Below are positions 8,781 to 16,827 of a DNA stretch of 64,000 nt, piece by piece. Source of the stretch: Fischerella sp. CENA71 (GTDB taxonomy: Bacteria; Cyanobacteriota; Cyanobacteriia; Cyanobacteriales; Nostocaceae); assembly GCA_024239075.1 (NCBI GenBank), contig JANBVI010000004.1, forward strand, positions 1-64,000. Direction: 5' to 3'. Under the pieces are notes generated by a model. It made no database searches, was not told where the DNA came from, and worked only from the letters and a program-made list of their open reading frames with translations. The translations under genes were made by a program, and so were the position numbers. Numbering within the stretch: position 1 is the stretch's first letter; every line of letters starts with the position of its first letter.

Positions 8781-10277
8781 ATGTCCGAGAGCTACATCGA
8801 AATTGAACGCCATCGGGCTGCGATATTCCGCATTGATTTGTCTCGCCCTGTAAAATTGGCAATCGAGTGGTCAATTCTAAACAAAGAGACCACGTTTTTT
8901 GACTATGGTTGTGGATACGGTGGTGATGTCGATCGCATCGCTAATTTAGGTTACACCAGTTCTGGCTGGGACCCTTATTATTTTCCTCATCGCGATCGCA
9001 TTTCTGCTGATGTGGTCAATTTGGGCTACATCCTGAATGTAATTGAAGATACAGAGGAACGCCGTCAAGCCCTTGTGGCAGCTTGGTCACTTGCTCGCAA
9101 AGTATTAATTGTTGCTGCCCAAGTTCTAGTTAATGCTCCTAGTCGTAATCTCATACCTTATGGCGACGGTGTTGTCACCCGCCACAACACGTTTCAGAAA
9201 TATTACCAACAAGAAGAACTCAAAAAATACATTGATGAAACACTGAATGTGGATGCTGTACCTGTAGCGCTGGGTATCTACTTTGTGTTTCGAGATGAAG
9301 CTGAAAAAGAAGCTTACAAAGCCTTACGCTTCTTCTCTAAAAACTCTACGCCCAGAGTCCGCATTCCAGTTAAACGGTTTGAAGATTATCAAGAAATGCT
9401 TCAGCCGTTAATGGATTTTCATGCTAAACGCGGGAGACTACCAGTCAAAGGCGAATTAGAAAATGAAAATGAACAGGAATTATTAAAAGAATTTGGTAAC
9501 TTCCGCCGGGCTTTTGCTGTGGTTTTGCAAGCCACTGACGAAGCCGAATGGGATGCGATCGCTTACCGTCGTTCTCTTGACATTCAAGTTTATCTCGCTT
9601 TGACTCATTTTGAAACTCGCCCCTCATGGCACAAGCTATCACCAGAAATGCGCCACGACATCAAAGCCTTTTTTGGTTCCTATGAGGAAGCTTGCGAAGT
9701 TGCTGATGCCAAGCTGTTTAGCTTAGGAAAAGCGGGAGTAGTAAAGACTGCTTGCGAAAAAAGCAAAATTGGTAAACGAACACGTAGCGCTTTATACGTT
9801 CATGTTTCTGCTTTGTGTGAACTTGATGCTTTGCTAAGGATATACGAAGGCTGCGCTAGCCGCACTATTGGGCGTGTTGATGATGCCACACTTATTAAAT
9901 TTGATACTGAAAAATCACAGATTTCTTATCTGCTTTACCCAGAATTTGATACTGACCCTCATCCGGCTTTAAAAGCAAGTGTTGTGATTGACTTAAAAAC
10001 TTTATACATAACTCATCGAGATTATGCCAGCAGAGCAAATCCACCTATACTCCACCGCAAAGAAACATTTGTAACACCTGATTATCATCTCTATGAAGAA
10101 TTTTCTCAACTCACCAAACAAGAAGTTGAATTAGGATTACTTAAAAACAAAAGCGATATCGGTACTCGTGAAGGTTGGACAAAATGTCTGGCTGAACATG
10201 GGGTAGAAATTAGAGGACATCAGGTTTATGAATTGGGGAAAGGGAACGGGGATCAGGGATCGGGGATCGGGGAGTAA
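8781..10277 (+). CDS. DNA phosphorothioation-associated putative methyltransferase
   Basis: A 498-residue protein of the family annotated as Dnd-associated putative methyltransferase. SAM-binding motif I is FDYGCGYGGD at about residues 40-49, with the acidic post-motif near GWDPYYFPHRDR. DVVNLGYILNVIEDTEERR near 78 resembles a class I methyltransferase core. The rest (150-480) has no recognised motif. An open frame extends 23 codons upstream, but ATG 8781 (MSESYIEIERHRAAI) gives the usual start. The last 11 residues (GNGDQGSGIGE) are encoded by a GGGGATC-type STRR that has replaced or extended the natural C-terminus. Whether it methylates DNA, and how that relates to phosphorothioation, is unknown. 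Confidence 0.85.
   Translation: MSESYIEIERHRAAIFRIDLSRPVKLAIEWSILNKETTFFDYGCGYGGDVDRIANLGYTSSGWDPYYFPHRDRISADVVNLGYILNVIEDTEERRQALVAAWSLARKVLIVAAQVLVNAPSRNLIPYGDGVVTRHNTFQKYYQQEELKKYIDETLNVDAVPVALGIYFVFRDEAEKEAYKALRFFSKNSTPRVRIPVKRFEDYQEMLQPLMDFHAKRGRLPVKGELENENEQELLKEFGNFRRAFAVVLQATDEAEWDAIAYRRSLDIQVYLALTHFETRPSWHKLSPEMRHDIKAFFGSYEEACEVADAKLFSLGKAGVVKTACEKSKIGKRTRSALYVHVSALCELDALLRIYEGCASRTIGRVDDATLIKFDTEKSQISYLLYPEFDTDPHPALKASVVIDLKTLYITHRDYASRANPPILHRKETFVTPDYHLYEEFSQLTKQEVELGLLKNKSDIGTREGWTKCLAEHGVEIRGHQVYELGKGNGDQGSGIGE
10234..10277. repeat. GGGGATC-type STRR reading into the methyltransferase C-terminus
   Basis: Degenerate 7-9 bp units (GGGGAAAGGGAACGGGGATC and onwards to GGGGAGTAA) supply the last codons and the stop codon of the Dnd-associated methyltransferase. 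The same repeat type occurs after many stop codons in this window. Confidence 0.8.
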
Positions 10278-10539
10278 TATATGGTACAATTCCCCGGATT
10301 AATATATGGAATCAATCCAAAATCTAAAATCCAAAATCCAAAATCCAAAATCGTATGAGCCAAATTGGCACTAAATTACACACTGGTTATGGCAATATAT
10401 TTTAATCCCTGATCAGGAAAAACACAGAGATACGCAAGTCATAGCTCACAATCAAGAAATACAAAATTTTATCCTTAAATTCTCATTTTCAAAAGTAAAT
10501 TAAATTTCAATTTCTGATCAACGTACAAAATAAAATACT
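10278..10539. repeat. Intergenic region with CCAAAAT heptamer array
   Basis: Between the Dnd island and the AmpG-like gene. At 10314-10353 the heptamer CCAAAAT (variant CTAAAAT) is repeated about five times, preceded by GGAATCAAT. The same arrangement recurs at about 12690-12735 and, inverted, near 27770-27800, so it is part of a dispersed family. The rest is AT-rich; no gene is seen. Confidence 0.75.
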
Positions 10540-11838
10540 GTGCAACAAATTCAATCTCTGCTTAAGGTATTTGAAAGCCGCAAGATGGCGGCTTTATTAT
10601 TGCTAGGTTTTGCATCGGGTTTGCCCCTATTATTAATTGGCAATAACCTCAAAGCCTGGATGACTCAAGAACAGGTGGATTTGGCGGCGATTGGTTGGTT
10701 AAGCCTTGCTGCATTACCTTATTCATTAAAGTTTCTTTGGTCCCCGTTTCTAGATCGGTTTACACCGCCATTTTTGGGACGAAGACGGGGTTGGTTGATT
10801 GTGACGCAGATTGCTTTGATTGTCGCGATCGCCTTTATGGCTTTTCAACAACCCAAACAAGCGTTACAGCTTTTAGCCATCAACGCCATAATTATTGCTT
10901 TTTTGAGTGCGACTCAAGATATTGCTGCTGATGCTTACCGCACCGATGTTTTAACAAAATTAGAAATGGGTGCTGGCGCCGCAGTTTTTATTTTAGGTTA
11001 TCGAGTTGCGTTATTAGTTGCTGGTTCTTTAGGATTAATACTGGCTGATCGGATGCCTTGGTCGTCGGTATATTTATTTATGGCAGGAATGATGGTAATT
11101 GGAATCTTTGGTGTTTTACTCGCACCAGAACCACAACAAATTAGCCCTCCTGCTTCTTTAGCGGAAGCAGTTATCCTACCATTTAGAGAATTTTTCCAAC
11201 GTCAAGGAGTTATCCCAGCCTTATTAATTTTGCTGTTTATCACCTTATATAAATTAGGTGATGCTTTACTGAGTAATATGGCAACACCCTTTTTACTCAC
11301 CATTGGTTTTACTAAAACCGATATTGGGGCGATACAAGTAGGAATGGGATTAATTGCTACTATTGTTGGCGCTCTTGTCGGTGGTGCAGTTTTAAGCAGA
11401 ATCGGTATCAATCGTTCACTGTGGGTTTTTGGCGCGTTGCAAGCTTTAAGTAACCTTGCTTACTTTATACTTGCCCAACCGCAATTTACTCAAAATTACC
11501 AATTACTGGTAGTGACTATTAACATTGAAAACTTTTGTGGTGGATTGGGAACAGCTGCTTTTGTTGCTTTTTTGATGAGTCTTTGTAACCAGAGATTTTC
11601 TGCCACCCAGTATGCATTGCTTTCTAGTTTAATGGCCGTCAGCCGCGATATTTTGGCTGCTCCAGCTGGAGCGATCGCCAAAAGCACAGGTTGGTCTACA
11701 TTTTTCTTAATTACTATTATTGCTGCTGTACCAGGGTTACTGCTGCTACCTGTTTTCGCTCCTTGGAACCCTCAACCTATAGCAATGCCAAGACCAGGAT
11801 TAGATGATGAGGAAGAAGATATATGGGGCAAAAACTAA
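10540..11838 (+). CDS. ampG: AmpG-like MFS transporter (muropeptide permease family)
   Basis: A 432-residue major facilitator protein with about 12 hydrophobic segments. The N-terminal region ASGLPLLLIGNNLKAWM, the loop SPFLDRFTPPFLGRRRGW and the motif SATQDIAADAYRTD are characteristic of AmpG, the inner-membrane permease that imports anhydro-muropeptides for cell-wall recycling. The start is GTG at 10540 (MQQIQSLLKVFESRKM); no better ATG lies near it. The next gene overlaps its end by 16 bp, so the two are probably co-transcribed. Substrate assignment is by family only; related transporters with other substrates exist. Confidence 0.82.
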   Translation: MQQIQSLLKVFESRKMAALLLLGFASGLPLLLIGNNLKAWMTQEQVDLAAIGWLSLAALPYSLKFLWSPFLDRFTPPFLGRRRGWLIVTQIALIVAIAFMAFQQPKQALQLLAINAIIIAFLSATQDIAADAYRTDVLTKLEMGAGAAVFILGYRVALLVAGSLGLILADRMPWSSVYLFMAGMMVIGIFGVLLAPEPQQISPPASLAEAVILPFREFFQRQGVIPALLILLFITLYKLGDALLSNMATPFLLTIGFTKTDIGAIQVGMGLIATIVGALVGGAVLSRIGINRSLWVFGALQALSNLAYFILAQPQFTQNYQLLVVTINIENFCGGLGTAAFVAFLMSLCNQRFSATQYALLSSLMAVSRDILAAPAGAIAKSTGWSTFFLITIIAAVPGLLLLPVFAPWNPQPIAMPRPGLDDEEEDIWGKN

Positions 11839-12281
11839 TAATTATTGTTGCCACAACAATCCTATTATTTACAGGATTGTTACTTGGCTACGTACTTTCC
11901 CAGTTAGTTTTAGGATTTCTTGGACTTAACCTCTTAACTTTTTTGGGAACATTCAGTCTCATTTTGATTTTTGGCACACTTTATTATGTTTTATTTTGGG
12001 AGTTGCGTAGGCAGTCTAACCGAGCCAAAGCTAGTAACTCACAGCCAGCAACTCAGCCATTAATTGAGCCAGTAACACACTCACCAACCGAACCAACACT
12101 CAGACCTTCCACCCCACGTGAAGCTGAAAATCGTCTCAAAAATAAGCTAATTTCAATGGTAGCTGGCGACACCGCCGCCGCAGAACGCCTTGTGGAACAA
12201 GCAAGACAAGACTACCCAGGAATGCCAGAAAGCTGGTACTGGGAAAGAGCGATCGCGGACTTAGAACGCGATCGTAGATGA
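11823..12281 (+). CDS. Small two-helix membrane protein, unknown function
   Basis: A 152-residue protein with two N-terminal hydrophobic segments (about residues 4-27 and 33-58) containing LLGYVLSQLVLGFLG, then a Pro/Thr/Ser-rich linker (about 70-100) and a cytosolic helical tail with AAAERLVEQARQDYPGMPESWYWERAI. The tail resembles a short conserved cyanobacterial domain but I do not recognise a function. It overlaps the 3' end of the AmpG-like gene by 16 bp, implying translational coupling. The stop codon is followed directly by an AGTTATC-type inverted repeat. Confidence 0.75.
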   Translation: MGQKLIIIVATTILLFTGLLLGYVLSQLVLGFLGLNLLTFLGTFSLILIFGTLYYVLFWELRRQSNRAKASNSQPATQPLIEPVTHSPTEPTLRPSTPREAENRLKNKLISMVAGDTAAAERLVEQARQDYPGMPESWYWERAIADLERDRR

Positions 12282-12343
12282 AATCAGTTATCAGTGAACA
12301 GTGAACAGTGAGCAGTTACTCGTTGAGAACTGATAACTGATTT
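12281..12343. repeat. Inverted AGTTATC repeat after stop codon
   Basis: AAATCAGTTATCAG at 12281-12294 pairs perfectly over 14 bp with CTGATAACTGATTT at 12330-12343; the loop holds GTGAACA/GTGAGCA units. It starts at the last base of the preceding stop codon, so it could act as an mRNA 3' hairpin. No long U-run follows. Confidence 0.7.
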
Positions 12344-12411
12344 CTCCTGAACATCGCTAAAATAAATCATGTCAACTTTATAAATCTTCAGTTAAGCTTT
12401 ATATCTCAAAA

Positions 12412-12627
12412 ATGTCTATATTTCGTCAATACATAGCTCCCTTAATCGTAGTGTTGATGTTTTTGTTTGCGCTAGTAGCAGTCAGCGCTCGTATATTTTT
12501 ACCTGGGGATATGGCAGCACCCGCACCTGTTGAGGAGAATGGGGGAATAGGAAGAGTGGAAGACGCACAGAAATTAAGCGTGTCCTTTGTATTTCCGATG
12601 TCGTCCTCAGCTCCCGTATTATCCTAG
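12412..12627 (+). CDS. Small single-helix membrane protein, unknown function
   Basis: A 71-residue protein: MSIFRQYIAPL followed by one hydrophobic segment (about 8-30, PLIVVLMFLFALVAVSARIF) and a short Pro/Ala-rich part. It looks like a conserved small cyanobacterial membrane protein, with the second half (after residue 42) less typical and possibly extended by a frame change relative to homologues. No function known. Its start lies about 130 bp after the previous gene; whether it is in the same transcript is unclear. Confidence 0.55.
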   Translation: MSIFRQYIAPLIVVLMFLFALVAVSARIFLPGDMAAPAPVEENGGIGRVEDAQKLSVSFVFPMSSSAPVLS

Positions 12628-12648
12628 TGAACAAAAACTAAAGTTTGA

Positions 12649-12735
12649 TTGATAATTCCTCCCAGAGTACAAGAAAGCGGATAAATCCTGGGAATCAATC
12701 CGCAATCCAAAATCCAAAATCTAAAATCCAAAATC
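12649..12735 (+). repeat. Dispersed repeat: AAAGCGGATAAATCC plus CCAAAAT array
   Basis: The unit runs from GATAATTCCTCCCAGAGTAC through AAGAAAGCGGATAAATCC and GGGAATCAATCC to an array of CCAAAAT heptamers. Inverted, duplicated parts are at about 27765-27895, and degenerate copies at 21137-21190 and 37138-37190. It abuts the GTG start of the acetyltransferase gene. Confidence 0.7.
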
Positions 12736-12744
12736 GGTTGATTT

Positions 12745-13239
12745 GTGGAACTGCTACCAGGTTACTGTCTTCGTCATGGCTCCAGTTTAGATCGAGCATT
12801 GTTGGTAAAGTTCATGCAATTGACTTACCAAGAAATGTTTTCTACTGGAGATTTTTCCCATCTTGCACAAACAGTACAACAATACTTTTCTAGCCAAACA
12901 CCTTTATGGTGGGTGGATTTTTTAGGAATGGAAAAAGATACGGGGACATCATCATTTCCTCAATCTTCTACATCCTCCGTAGCTTGTTTGTGGATGGGAA
13001 ATGCGATTGATCAAGTTACAGGCGATCGCCATGCTCACATTTTTTTACTCTATGTTGTGCCAGAACATCGGCGACGAGGAATTGCAAAAGCTTTGATGCG
13101 GTATGCAGAAGACTGGGCAAAAAAAAGAGGCGATCGGCAAATCGGGTTACAGGTGTTTCAATCTAACCAACCTGCATTAAATCTTTACAATCACCTGGGT
13201 TACGAAACTCAGTCCTTGTGGCTCAAGAAACTTTTATAA
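12745..13239 (+). CDS. GNAT family N-acetyltransferase
   Basis: A 164-residue GCN5-related acetyltransferase. The acetyl-CoA-binding motif A is clear: HIFLLYVVPEHRRRGIAKAL at about residues 100-119, with the R/Q-x-x-G-x-G/A element as RRRGIA. Motif B follows as NQPALNLYNHLGYET near 146-160. The start is GTG at 12745 (MELLPGYCLRHGSSLDRALL); no ATG is available upstream and a repeat array abuts it. The substrate cannot be inferred. GNAT proteins of this architecture may acetylate protein N-termini, small molecules or antibiotics. Confidence 0.85.
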   Translation: MELLPGYCLRHGSSLDRALLVKFMQLTYQEMFSTGDFSHLAQTVQQYFSSQTPLWWVDFLGMEKDTGTSSFPQSSTSSVACLWMGNAIDQVTGDRHAHIFLLYVVPEHRRRGIAKALMRYAEDWAKKRGDRQIGLQVFQSNQPALNLYNHLGYETQSLWLKKLL

Positions 13240-13316
13240 GTTTAATTTTTTTGCACTTTCAATTTTAAATTTTGAATTAATTGGTAAGTGGTAGTAGGGA
13301 ATGGTACTTTTTATTT

Positions 13317-14075
13317 ATGTATGACGAAGACGACCTCAGCCTACTTGATGTAGAAGTGGAGCTAGAAAGTCCTCTAGATAAAATGGAACCACTGACCCCA
13401 GAGTCAGAAGTGCCAAAACCCGATCCAGAGGAAATGCTACCACTGTTAGAGCATCCCCAACCCCAGCAAAGAATGCTGGCGGCACGTGCCTTTTGTGACG
13501 TCGAAGATGCACGGGCAATTCCCCATTTGATTAGGTTGCTGACTGATACTTGCCCTCTAGTGCGGGTAAGTGCAGCTTATGGACTCGGACGTAACCCCAG
13601 CCCCGACGCTGTAGAACCATTGATTACTCAATTGGGGCGAGACTGGAATGGGTACGTACGCAAAGGCGTGGTTTGGGCCTTGGGTAACTGCCGCGATCGC
13701 CGTTGTTTAGCACCGCTCGCCGATGCTCTGAGAACAGATATTTCCGCAGTCCGATTGTGGGCTGCAAGTTCCCTAGCACAAATGGCGCAAATTGGTTATG
13801 AAACTGTGGTTGGAGCCATACCACCATTAATCGAAGCCTTGGTACAAGATCCTGTAGCACCTGTGCGGAGTAACAGCGCCTGGGCGATCGGACAGTTATG
13901 TCGCGAACTACCTTCTAATATTGTTTATGCCACTGCCATTGATGCCTTAATTCAAGCTTTTGCCGAAGACAAAGATTTAGGAGTGCGCGAAGACACCAAA
14001 GCCGCACTCTTAGGAGTAGGCGATCCGCGAGGATTACAGTTGATTGAAACCCTCGAACAGGAAGGGTGGTTTTGA
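13317..14075 (+). CDS. HEAT-repeat protein
   Basis: A 252-residue protein made mostly of HEAT/PBS-lyase-like repeats: VRVSAAYGLGRNPSPDAVEPLI, VRKGVVWALGNCRDRRCLAPLA, VRLWAASSLAQMA and VRSNSAWAIGQLC are successive repeat units from about residue 60 to 225. The N-terminal 45 residues are acidic (MYDEDDLSLLDVEVELE). The repeats resemble the CpcE/NblB superfamily, but nothing ties it to bilin chemistry and it is far from the cpc operon, so I leave it as a scaffold-type HEAT protein. The frame is open 12 codons further upstream; ATG 13317 is chosen because the acidic N-terminus begins there. Confidence 0.8.
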   Translation: MYDEDDLSLLDVEVELESPLDKMEPLTPESEVPKPDPEEMLPLLEHPQPQQRMLAARAFCDVEDARAIPHLIRLLTDTCPLVRVSAAYGLGRNPSPDAVEPLITQLGRDWNGYVRKGVVWALGNCRDRRCLAPLADALRTDISAVRLWAASSLAQMAQIGYETVVGAIPPLIEALVQDPVAPVRSNSAWAIGQLCRELPSNIVYATAIDALIQAFAEDKDLGVREDTKAALLGVGDPRGLQLIETLEQEGWF

Positions 14076-14143
14076 TCAGTTATCAGTTATCAGTTATCAG
14101 TGACCAGTTTAATTTGACAACTGATAACTGTTAACTGTTAAGT
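14075..14143. repeat. AGTTATC/AACTGTT STRR between convergent genes
   Basis: Four tandem AGTTATC units (ATCAGTTATCAGTTATCAGT) followed, after a short spacer, by the complementary TGATAACTG and AACTGTT units. The two halves can pair and lie between the HEAT-repeat gene and the convergent dehydrogenase gene, so they may serve as a two-way transcript end. Confidence 0.75.
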
Positions 14144-14156
14144 GATTCATGCCCAA

Positions 14157-15488
14157 TCACTTACCACTGTACTGAATTCGATAAATTCGGTTGTTGGCTT
14201 CTTCTGTAAAAATTAGGCTACCGTCGGGCAAAGTTAGTAAACCGACGGGACGCCCCCAAGTTGTTGGAACGGTTGGGTTTAGGAGAAATCCGGTGAGGAA
14301 GTCTTCATAGTATCCTTGCGGACGTCCTTCAGCATCAAAAGGAACAAAAACAACTTTATAACCAGTACCGCGATCGCGATTCCAAGAACCACGAAAAGCG
14401 ACAAAAGCACCATTGCGGTATTTTTCTGGAAAAGTTTGTCCATCGTAAAATTGCAAACCCAAAGCCGCAGAATGGGCCTGAAACAAGACATCCGGTGTAG
14501 TGGTAGTCTTGACTAAATCCGGGCGTTTACTTTTTCCGTTATTTGCTTGACGTGGATCAATATTGTTGGGTGCGAGGTATGCATAAGGCCAGCCGTAGAA
14601 TTGACCCTGTTGCAGGCGTGTGAGGTAATCTGGTACTAAGTCATCACCGATACCATCTCTTTCGTTTACTGTTGTGTAAAGTTCCTTGGTAACGGGGTGA
14701 AAATCTAAACCAACTGGGTTACGCAAACCATAGGCAAAAGTCTGTTGATTGGAACCATCCAAGTCCATCACCTGCACAGAAGCCCGTGGTAACGGTTCCT
14801 CATCTACATTTGTACCGGAACCAATGGAAACGTATAGTTTATTACCATCAGGCGAGGCTATGACGTTGCGTGTCCAGTGCTGATTGTACCCATTAGCAGG
14901 AATATCGGCTATTTTTTGACCATTACCATTAAGTTCTTGCTGACCTTGGGTATAAGGAAAGCGTAGCACTGCATCGGTGTTACCTAAAAAGAAAGAATCA
15001 GCTGCAAAAGTCATACCCAAAGGACGATTCAGCCCGTTTTTAGTAGTAGCAAAAGTCTTTTTCACATCAGCCACACCATCACCGTTAGTATCGCGCAGCA
15101 AGCGAATACGGTTTTGTCTGGTTTCAGTCACCAACACATCACCATTAGGGGTTAACGCTAACCAACGGGGTGCATCTAAATCTTGTGCAAAAACATTGAC
15201 TTTAAACCCAGGTGGAACCCGCAGCGTCGGGTTAGCAGGAATTGAGACAACTTGAGGTGATTTTGAGGCGCTTTTAGTCGCAAAGGGTTTTGGTAAATTT
15301 TTCAGATTAATCCGAATGCGTTGAGGTGAGAGTGGTTTGGTAGGGATAACATTTTGAGACTGTGGAGAATTCTGTGCTACGGGTGTGGAAGTATCGACAG
15401 AAGCACTAGTATTTTGCTCGCACGCTACCACTGTAGTCAGTAGTAAAAGTAGCACTAGGAAACTCTTAGAAGAATTTATTATAGTCAT
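14157..15488 (-). CDS. PQQ-type sorbosone/glucose dehydrogenase-like lipoprotein
   Basis: A 443-residue secreted protein of the soluble glucose/sorbosone dehydrogenase family (six-bladed beta propeller). A lipoprotein signal is visible: hydrophobic SFLVLLLLLTTVVAC with the lipobox Cys near residue 23, then a Ser/Thr/Pro/Gln linker to about 80. The propeller begins at RVPPGFKVNVFAQDLDAPRW; family landmarks are VTETRQNRIRLLRDTNGDG, LNRPLGMTF, YGLRNPVGLDFHP and GRPVGLLTLPDGSLIFTEE. Members bind PQQ and oxidise sugars or sugar alcohols in the periplasm; whether this one has PQQ available is unknown. It stands alone, facing the HEAT gene. Confidence 0.85.
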   Translation of the reverse strand: MTIINSSKSFLVLLLLLTTVVACEQNTSASVDTSTPVAQNSPQSQNVIPTKPLSPQRIRINLKNLPKPFATKSASKSPQVVSIPANPTLRVPPGFKVNVFAQDLDAPRWLALTPNGDVLVTETRQNRIRLLRDTNGDGVADVKKTFATTKNGLNRPLGMTFAADSFFLGNTDAVLRFPYTQGQQELNGNGQKIADIPANGYNQHWTRNVIASPDGNKLYVSIGSGTNVDEEPLPRASVQVMDLDGSNQQTFAYGLRNPVGLDFHPVTKELYTTVNERDGIGDDLVPDYLTRLQQGQFYGWPYAYLAPNNIDPRQANNGKSKRPDLVKTTTTPDVLFQAHSAALGLQFYDGQTFPEKYRNGAFVAFRGSWNRDRGTGYKVVFVPFDAEGRPQGYYEDFLTGFLLNPTVPTTWGRPVGLLTLPDGSLIFTEEANNRIYRIQYSGK

Positions 15489-15626
15489 CCCAAATTTAAA
15501 TCCAGCCCTACATTTATTAAATGTATACTCACGACCAAAATACTGTCCCCAGTCTGCAAGTAGATGTTATGGAAGTTGGTTGTTTACTCCCCACATTCCC
15601 CACACTTACCTCACTCCTCACACTCG

Positions 15627-16106
15627 CTATTCAGCCTGACTACAATACTTATTCACTTGTACCGCTAGCACGTCTGATTGTTTTCCAGCAAATTCGGCTG
15701 CTTTGAGGGCGTTCTCAATTTCACTTCTGGATGTTTGTATTTGTTGTGTACCAAATGTTGATGCTTTTGCTAGCTTTGCAGTATTCAGCGCTTTACCTGC
15801 TTTATTGATATTTTGACTAAGTGTTGTAAATACTTTGATAAACCGAGTCTGGTATTCTTTGAGCTTAGGATCTTTTAAGTTTAGTCGCTCAATTTTTTTG
15901 GTTGCTGCTTGCAAATCCTTAGCCAGTTTCAAGCTTGTTGCAACCTGAGTACCTTTATTGATTTCTAATAAAGAATTTCCTTCGTTGACAGTCTTAATTA
16001 GTCGCTGACATTGAGAGGCTTTGCTGTCGTTGCAACCGACTAGCAATAAAGTCAGGCTTACAGTTATGGGAACAATAATATGATTTTTACGACACCCGAC
16101 AGACAT
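15627..16106 (-). CDS. Putative lipoprotein, helical, unknown function
   Basis: A 159-residue protein with an N-terminal export signal (IIVPITVSLTLLLVGC) and a lipobox-like LLVGC near residue 25. The mature part is helical and Lys/Gln-rich with CQRLIKTVNEGNSLLE near 32-47 and ends in CSQAE. It resembles small cyanobacterial lipoproteins of unknown role. ATG 16106 is the chosen start; another possible start is not obvious. It lies 138 bp upstream of, and in the same direction as, the sorbosone dehydrogenase-like gene, so co-transcription is possible. Confidence 0.65.
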   Translation of the reverse strand: MSVGCRKNHIIVPITVSLTLLLVGCNDSKASQCQRLIKTVNEGNSLLEINKGTQVATSLKLAKDLQAATKKIERLNLKDPKLKEYQTRFIKVFTTLSQNINKAGKALNTAKLAKASTFGTQQIQTSRSEIENALKAAEFAGKQSDVLAVQVNKYCSQAE

Positions 16107-16277
16107 TTACACCCGACCAAATTTAATATATGAAATCCAAATAATCGTAACCAATAGTAACTACAGATTAAGTGATTTGGGTTAAGGTTCCGATAATTGT
16201 GGATTGGGGAAGGCGGAGTCCCCTCTGGGGTTAAGGGGCAATGGCGATCAGGGATCGGGGATTAGGAAAATAATTTG

Positions 16278-16445
16278 AAGTGAGAACGTTCAGGTTTGAA
16301 GTGAGAATGTTCGGGTTTGAAATGAGAACGTTCGGGTTTGAAGTGAGAACGTTCCGGTTTGAAATGAGAAGTTTGAGGTTTGAAATGAGAACGTTCCGGT
16401 TTGAAATGAGAATGTTGGGGTTTAAAGTGAGAAGTTTGGGGTTTG
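16278..16445. repeat. 21-bp minisatellite, eight copies
   Basis: Eight contiguous copies of a 21-bp unit, consensus AARTGAGAACGTTCSGGTTT plus G, with a few substitutions per copy (ACGTTC versus AGTTTG in the middle). Because 21 is a multiple of 3 it reads without stops, encoding repeated FKPERSH-like heptapeptides on the minus strand, which I regard as spurious. Confidence 0.9.
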
Positions 16446-16499
16446 GAAGTTGAAATAACTGTACGATTATCCCTCCGGGAGGCTCCGCCAACGCTCGAT
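16425..16499 (-). repeat. Dispersed repeat, copy A (GAGCGTTGGCGGAGCCTCC)
   Basis: Read on the minus strand this begins GAGCGTTGGCGGAGCCTCC, then GGAGG, ATAATCG, a TTTCAA stretch and CCAAACCCCAAACTT. It matches 31562-31640 on the plus strand over about 75 bp with scattered differences. Its distal end merges into the 21-bp minisatellite, suggesting the array was amplified from it. Confidence 0.75.
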
Positions 16500-16827
16500 G
16501 TTTTATTGTACTTGAGAGATGGGTGGGCTATCCGCACTTGAGTATCACCCCTGGGACTTTTCTATAATTTTTAGCAACTCCTCTCATGTTGTAGCGGTGG
16601 ATAAAAGACAGTTAATTACTCATTATTCATCCTCAGGATTAATCTTTGTGATAAAGAGCGATATGATTGCGTAAATGCTATATTTTATACACTATTACTT
16701 AGTGTTTGATGGAAATCAACTATGTCTAATGGCATTTACTGAATTATCAAAGAGAGGATTTAATGTTATATTTGCAACATTTAAATTCAAAAATAATTCT
16801 GTTTAGAAAAGCTGTGATCAAATACTA

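Larger units (their letters stand above)
16107..16827. other. Repeat-filled gene-free region
   Basis: No real gene is supported here, although the tandem repeat keeps frames open on the minus strand and produces repetitive pseudo-peptides. Contents: a GGCGGAGTCCCCTCTGGGG element near 16210-16232, a GGGGATC STRR near 16245-16262, a 21-bp tandem array (16278-16445) and a dispersed repeat copy (16425-16499). The AT-rich 16500-16827 may contain the promoter of the following gene. Confidence 0.7.

Noticed and set aside
12645-12893. Plus-strand frame overlapping the acetyltransferase start
   Set aside because: It runs through the dispersed repeat and then in the wrong frame of the GNAT gene, which has a clear domain.
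13317-14075. Phycobilin lyase subunit or NblB
   Set aside because: The HEAT repeats resemble that superfamily, but HEAT repeats are shared by many proteins, and the gene is 42 kb from the cpc operon with no bilin-related neighbour.
16278-16445. Possible CRISPR array
   Set aside because: The units are contiguous 21-mers without unique spacers, and there are no cas genes.
16231-16537. Two overlapping minus-strand frames encoding LISNRNV or SHFKPER repeats
   Set aside because: They are produced by the 21-bp tandem repeat having a length divisible by 3; no ribosome binding site and no domain.
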